From the NCBI RefSeq assembly GCF_004297125.1, contig NZ_SCVD01000012.1:1-64000 (forward strand): 64,000 bases of DNA, read 5' to 3'. How positions within the stretch are numbered: the first letter of the stretch is position 1; each line of letters opens with the position of its first letter. Below are positions 61,190 to 64,000 of this stretch, piece by piece. The stretch comes from Phenylobacterium sp. Its GTDB lineage: Bacteria > Pseudomonadota > Alphaproteobacteria > Caulobacterales > Caulobacteraceae. The translations under genes and the position numbers were made by a program. The notes below the pieces were generated by a model. The model saw only the letters and a program-made list of their open reading frames with translations. It had not been told where the DNA came from and ran no database searches.

Positions 61190-61708
61190 ATGTTCAAGAT
61201 CAAGGCGCATATTGGCTCCGTGAGGGCCTTCCGCCGGGATGAGCGCGGCGCCTCGGCGATGGAGTTCGCGCTCATCGCGCCCATGCTGTTCTTCGTTCTG
61301 CTCTCGATCATCGAGGTCGGGGTGCTGGGCATGATCAGCACGGGCCTGGACAACGCTGTCATCGATTCATCCCGTCGCATCCGCACCGGTCGCGACGACG
61401 CCGCGAACTCGGCCTCCGCATTCGAGGATCAGATCTGCAGCCGTCTGGGCGGCGCGCTCACCTCCTGCCGCGACCGCCTGGTCGTCAGCGTCCAGCGCTA
61501 CGCGAGCTTCGCCACCGCCGGCGCTGCGGCCACCTCGCAGCCGCTGGGCCAGTTCGACAAGGGCGGCCCCAGCGACATCATCCTGGTCAAGGCCAACTAC
61601 AAATGGCCCCTCATGAGCCCCTTCGTGGCCACGGCCTTCAAGCGCAGCGGTCCGCTCGAGGTCACACTCGCATCGAGGGTCGCCTTCAAGAACGAGCCCT
61701 TCGAATGA
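61190..61708 (+). CDS. TadE-like pseudopilin, first of a pair
   Basis: A 172-residue protein with the TadE N-terminal signature: ERGASAMEFALIAPMLFFVLLSIIEVG (membrane helix about 26-50), preceded by a basic cytoplasmic tail RAFRRD. The Glu after SAM is the conserved pseudopilin residue. The periplasmic part has two cysteines (SRLGGALTSC region). It overlaps the next TadE-like gene by 4 bases and faces tadG. Minor pseudopilin of a Tad/Flp pilus is the likely role. Confidence 0.87.
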   Translation: MFKIKAHIGSVRAFRRDERGASAMEFALIAPMLFFVLLSIIEVGVLGMISTGLDNAVIDSSRRIRTGRDDAANSASAFEDQICSRLGGALTSCRDRLVVSVQRYASFATAGAAATSQPLGQFDKGGPSDIILVKANYKWPLMSPFVATAFKRSGPLEVTLASRVAFKNEPFE

Positions 61709-62226
61709 TCACTCTCCTGCGCCGCCTCGGGGCGGACCGGTCGGGCGCTTCGGCCATCGAGTTCGCCCTGATCTTCCCCATTCTGTTCATGATCCACATC
61801 GGCGCAGCCGAGGCGCTGCAGGCCTTTGTGGCCCAGCGCAAGGTCTCGCACATCGCCGCCACCATGGCCGATATCACCGCGCGCAACCGCGTTGTGACCA
61901 CCGCCGACATGAACGACATCTTGGGCGCCAGTGTCGCGATGATGTACCCCTTCCCGACGACGAGGCTTCAGCAGCGCGTCTCCAGCATGAGCGCCGACAA
62001 CAACGGCTCGGTCAAAACCGACTGGTCGTCGTCGAAGGACTACAAGGATCTCAATTCCCCCGCGATGCCCAGCGGCTACTTGCGGCCGAACGAGAGCGTC
62101 ATCCTCACCGAGGTGATCTACAACTACGAGCCCACGTTCGGAATATTCCTGTCGGACGACATCCGCATGAGCCGCCACGCCTACGTGCGGCCGCGCCTGT
62201 CGGCGAAGGTGGAGAAGACCGACTAG
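61705..62226 (+). CDS. TadE/TadF-like pseudopilin, second of a pair
   Basis: A 173-residue protein: RSGASAIEFALIFPILFMIHIGAAEAL is the pseudopilin helix with conserved Glu, followed by a helical QRKVSHIAATMADITARN region and a beta-rich end. ATGA overlap with the previous gene. The longer frame reaching back to 61603 lies inside that gene. Similar TadE-TadE-TadG trios are common in Caulobacterales away from the main cpa/tad cluster. Confidence 0.87.
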   Translation: MITLLRRLGADRSGASAIEFALIFPILFMIHIGAAEALQAFVAQRKVSHIAATMADITARNRVVTTADMNDILGASVAMMYPFPTTRLQQRVSSMSADNNGSVKTDWSSSKDYKDLNSPAMPSGYLRPNESVILTEVIYNYEPTFGIFLSDDIRMSRHAYVRPRLSAKVEKTD

Positions 62227-62270
62227 AGCCTGTAGAGCCTGAACCGCGCGCCTGCTAGAAGCCGGCCGCT

Positions 62271-62360
62271 GGACAGGTGGCCGAGTGGTTTAAGGCAGCG
62301 GTCTTGAAAACCGCCGTGGGTGAGAGCCCACCGTGGGTTCGAATCCCACCCTGTCCGCCA
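62271..62360 (+). tRNA. tRNA-Ser (anticodon TGA)
   Basis: A 90-nt class II tRNA with encoded CCA: acceptor GGACAGG/CCTGTCC, anticodon stem GCGGT/ACCGC around CTTGAAA, a long variable arm (GTGGGTGAGAGCCCAC) and T arm GGGTTCGAATCCC. The discriminator is G. It lies 44 bases after the second tadE-type gene. Confidence 0.95.
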
Positions 62361-62405
62361 CGCATCGGAAAAAGGTGGGGAAGAACACCTACTTGCTCCT
62401 CGCAA

Positions 62406-62432
62406 TGTCTAACCGTCCGTCAGGGTTAGACA
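62406..62432. repeat. 9-bp inverted repeat after tRNA-Ser
   Basis: TGTCTAACC and GGTTAGACA are perfect complements around a 9-base loop, 45 bases beyond the tRNA. There is no T tract. It may be an operator, a remnant of an attachment site or a processing hairpin. The remaining gap to 62624 shows nothing else. Confidence 0.4.
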
Positions 62433-62624
62433 CATCCTGTTCGCTTTCCATCCTCGCGATCCGGCCCATCGCAGCAGTTGCCAACGCCTTCTGATTTGCG
62501 GCGAGCGTGCGACGCGTTGCGGCGCCGGCTTCAAATCCTTTGGCGCGCACTCAAGGCCGGCGCTCGGCAAGCCAGAACCCTGACGCCCAGCGACCCCCGT
62601 TCGCTCAGCCTCCTTGACTCTACC

Positions 62625-63008
62625 ATGGGTGGAGCCGAAGCTTGCGGCGCCGCTCAAGGGCCACCGTCGATGCAGCCGCCCGCCACGATGTCGCCTAGCG
62701 AGGCCCTTCAGCACGCCGAGGTCGGCTCGTTCCGCTTCGACGACGAGTTCACGCTCACCTTTGTCATCATCGGCTTCGCGCTGGTAGCCTTGGGCTCCCT
62801 GCTGTTCATGACCCGCAAGACACCCGCCACCGAAGACGTGCTGCGGGTCTATGTGGTGGTGATCATCATCTTCGGCACTCTGCTGGTGGTTTCCTCGTCG
62901 TACACCACCGAGCAGATCGGACCGGTGCTGGGACTCTTCGGCACGATCGCCGGCTACATCCTCGGCCGGAGCGACCGGGGCGCCGGCGACAAGGAGGACA
63001 AGCCATGA
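62625..63008 (+). CDS. Small three-helix membrane protein, first gene of the uncharacterised operon
   Basis: About 127 residues from ATG 62625 (62670 and 62688 are alternative in-frame ATGs; none has a good ribosome binding site). After a polar N-terminus come three membrane segments: FTLTFVIIGFALVALGSLLF, VLRVYVVVIIIFGTLLVV and IGPVLGLFGTIAGYILGR, ending in a charged cytoplasmic tail (SDRGAGDKEDKP). The last segment resembles helices common in phage- and toxin-associated membrane proteins, but I recognise no family. It overlaps the next ATG by 4 bases. Confidence 0.65.
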   Translation: MGGAEACGAAQGPPSMQPPATMSPSEALQHAEVGSFRFDDEFTLTFVIIGFALVALGSLLFMTRKTPATEDVLRVYVVVIIIFGTLLVVSSSYTTEQIGPVLGLFGTIAGYILGRSDRGAGDKEDKP

Positions 63009-63484
63009 CCTACCATCCCGCCCTGGCTCTGGCCCTGGCGCTTGTGGTCTCGGTCGCAGCGCCGGGGTTCGCGTTCGCGCAGGACGCGGCCCCGTCCGCG
63101 ACGCGCCGACGGCCGCCCCCGCCTTCACCGGAAGCCGCGGAGGTCGCATCCGCGCCCCAGAAGATGGAAGTCCCCGGCGAAGCGGCTTCGATCGACCGGG
63201 GACCGGCCGCCATAGGGGCCACCCGACTGGCGCTGAAGAACACCACCCGCGACAGCCTCGACTGCACGCTCGCCGTCAGCGGCCGGCCGAGCCGGCGGCT
63301 CACCTTCGCGCCCGGCGAGGAGTTCGCCGACGAGTTCCGCAGCTATCCGGACCTGGCTCTAACCTGCCCCGCGATCCGGCGCTCCGCCTACGCCCCGCTG
63401 CTGCTGGGCAAGCGCTATGTGTTCGTGCGCGTCGCGGGTACACCCCAGCTGGTGGAAGTCGCCCCTCCGCCCCCGAGGCCGTAG
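63005..63484 (+). CDS. Exported protein with conserved two-cysteine domain, paralog A
   Basis: A 159-residue protein: signal peptide (1-25, ending FAFA), a Pro/Arg/Ser-rich linker (31-50), and from about 73 a domain RLALKNTTRDSLDC ... PGEEFADEF ... LTCPAIR ... LLGKRYVF with Cys87 and Cys121. The domain is repeated in the next gene. No known family comes to mind; the small beta-rich pattern with two cysteines suggests a disulfide-stabilised periplasmic or secreted module. ATGA overlap with the membrane protein gene. Confidence 0.7.
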   Translation: MTYHPALALALALVVSVAAPGFAFAQDAAPSATRRRPPPPSPEAAEVASAPQKMEVPGEAASIDRGPAAIGATRLALKNTTRDSLDCTLAVSGRPSRRLTFAPGEEFADEFRSYPDLALTCPAIRRSAYAPLLLGKRYVFVRVAGTPQLVEVAPPPPRP

Positions 63485-63816
63485 TGCGCGCCGCCCTACT
63501 GGCCCTGGCGCTCCTACTCGTCTCGCCCGGGACGGCGGGGTCGCAAGCCCTGCCTGGCGCCAAACTCTACCTGAAGAACAACACCCGCCAGACGCTCCGC
63601 TGCAATCTGACCGCCGACGCCGCCCCGCCGCGTGCATTGAAGTTGAAGCCCGGCCGGGAGTTCAGTGACACCTACGCCCGCACCGTCCGGCTGGCGGTGA
63701 CTTGCCCTGCCGTACGCCCTGCCGCCTTCGGTCCGCTCAAGCTCGGCACGCACTACAGCTTCCTGCGAATCGAGGGGCGAACCGACCTGATCGAGGTTTC
63801 GCCGGACCGGCCCTGA
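63484..63816 (+). CDS. Exported protein with conserved two-cysteine domain, paralog B
   Basis: A 110-residue protein starting at GTG within the preceding stop (TAGTG). Signal peptide (1-20), then directly the domain KLYLKNNTRQTLRC ... PGREFSDTY ... VTCPAVR ... LGTHYSF with Cys40 and Cys74. Against paralog A it aligns without gaps for about 82 residues at roughly 45 percent identity by eye, and the two cysteines are exactly 34 apart in both. It lacks the Pro/Arg linker of paralog A. Confidence 0.7.
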   Translation: MRAALLALALLLVSPGTAGSQALPGAKLYLKNNTRQTLRCNLTADAAPPRALKLKPGREFSDTYARTVRLAVTCPAVRPAAFGPLKLGTHYSFLRIEGRTDLIEVSPDRP

Positions 63817-63833
63817 ACGGAGGCGTGACGCAA

Positions 63834-63850
63834 AAGGCCGAGGCGGCCTT
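63834..63850. terminator. Short hairpin between convergent genes
   Basis: AAGGCCG-AGG-CGGCCTT, a 7-bp stem with a 3-base loop, lies between the paralog B stop and the stop of the gene entering from the right. On the minus strand it runs into TTTTGCG. A modest bidirectional terminator. Confidence 0.5.
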
Positions 63851-63862
63851 CCTCGATCGGGG

Positions 63863-64000
63863 TCACTTGAAGGCGCACTGATCGAGATGCTTGCGTCGTT
63901 CGTCCCGCTCAGACCGAACCTGCGCGCGGGAAACATCGGGGGCCATGCACCAGTTGACGTGCTCCGCCATGGACGTGGACCAGCGAGGACCGTCGGTGCG
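63863..64000 (-). CDS. C-terminal end of an unknown protein (5' end outside window)
   Basis: The minus strand is open for 45 codons from the window edge to TGA at 63865-63863. The deduced end includes DGPRWSTSMAEHVNWCM and RKHLDQCAFK, with two cysteines and no low-complexity, and codon use resembles real genes here. I do not recognise the family. It is too short to say more. Confidence 0.55.
   Translation of the reverse strand, partial: RTDGPRWSTSMAEHVNWCMAPDVSRAQVRSERDERRKHLDQCAFK

Overview
The window is a GC-rich, gene-dense chromosomal stretch from an alphaproteobacterium, most likely a member of the Caulobacteraceae (Caulobacter or Phenylobacterium type). The evidence is: a PopA-type degenerate REC-REC-GGDEF protein, a MucR/Ros regulator, the alphaproteobacterial order glyA-nrdR-rib genes-nusB-thiL, a K+-independent type proton pyrophosphatase, a CBP3-type ubiquinol-cytochrome c chaperone, an NDUFS4-like complex I subunit, AMACR-type CaiB proteins and TadE/TadG genes. 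The genus is an inference. No transposase, phage gene or CRISPR array was recognised, and nearly all of the window is core genome.

Layout. 0-3 kb: 3' end of hemA, mucR, glyA, nrdR. 3-8 kb: a single PEP-CTERM surface protein in an AT-richer pocket, then a shortened riboflavin operon (RibD reductase domain only, ribE, ribH) running into nusB and thiL. 8-13 kb: a two-domain retropepsin-like protein, a small secreted protein, hppA, bamE and the CBP3 chaperone. 13-16 kb: DUF177-plsX-fabH-ihfA-merR, a fatty acid and nucleoid protein cluster, then tRNA-Pro(GGG). 16-23 kb: a TonB-C-like protein, DUF2842, heme A synthase, rplM-rpsI, argC, msrB, and a PadR-DUF1700-DUF2807 operon. 23-32 kb: LprI-like protein, PHA synthase, a lipoprotein, aminotransferase-hom-glpX-recJ, tRNA-Glu. 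31-34 kb: double cold-shock protein, DUF192, thioesterase, and an NDUFS4-like gene between tRNA-Pro(TGG) and tRNA-Arg(TCT). 34-41 kb: RsuA-family pseudouridine synthase, glycerate kinase-like P-loop protein, then sulfur amino acid genes (metC, an orphan amino-acid binding lipoprotein, cysK, sseA, GNAT) and cfa. 41-46 kb: kdsA-hldE-hldD for the lipopolysaccharide inner core. 47-54 kb: recG, sdhE, mfd. 54-59 kb: popA and neighbours, SDR, AMACR, BrkB/YihY, TusA. 59-62 kb: tadG facing two tadE-type genes, then tRNA-Ser(TGA). 62.4-64 kb: an uncharacterised three-gene operon and a gene entering from the right edge.

The best candidate for something undescribed is the operon at 62625-63816. A small polytopic membrane protein gene overlaps two secreted proteins that are clear paralogs of each other: ungapped over about 82 residues, with two cysteines exactly 34 residues apart in both. 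Other points of interest are the incomplete riboflavin operon beside an inserted-looking PEP-CTERM gene, a GNAT gene with no canonical start codon lying in frame just behind the sseA stop, a DUF3089 protein whose nucleophile position reads Glu, two inverted repeats that bury ribosome binding sites (ribH and tadG), and three convergent gene pairs that share one CTAG for both stop codons. Most function calls come from motif recognition by eye; no database search was run.
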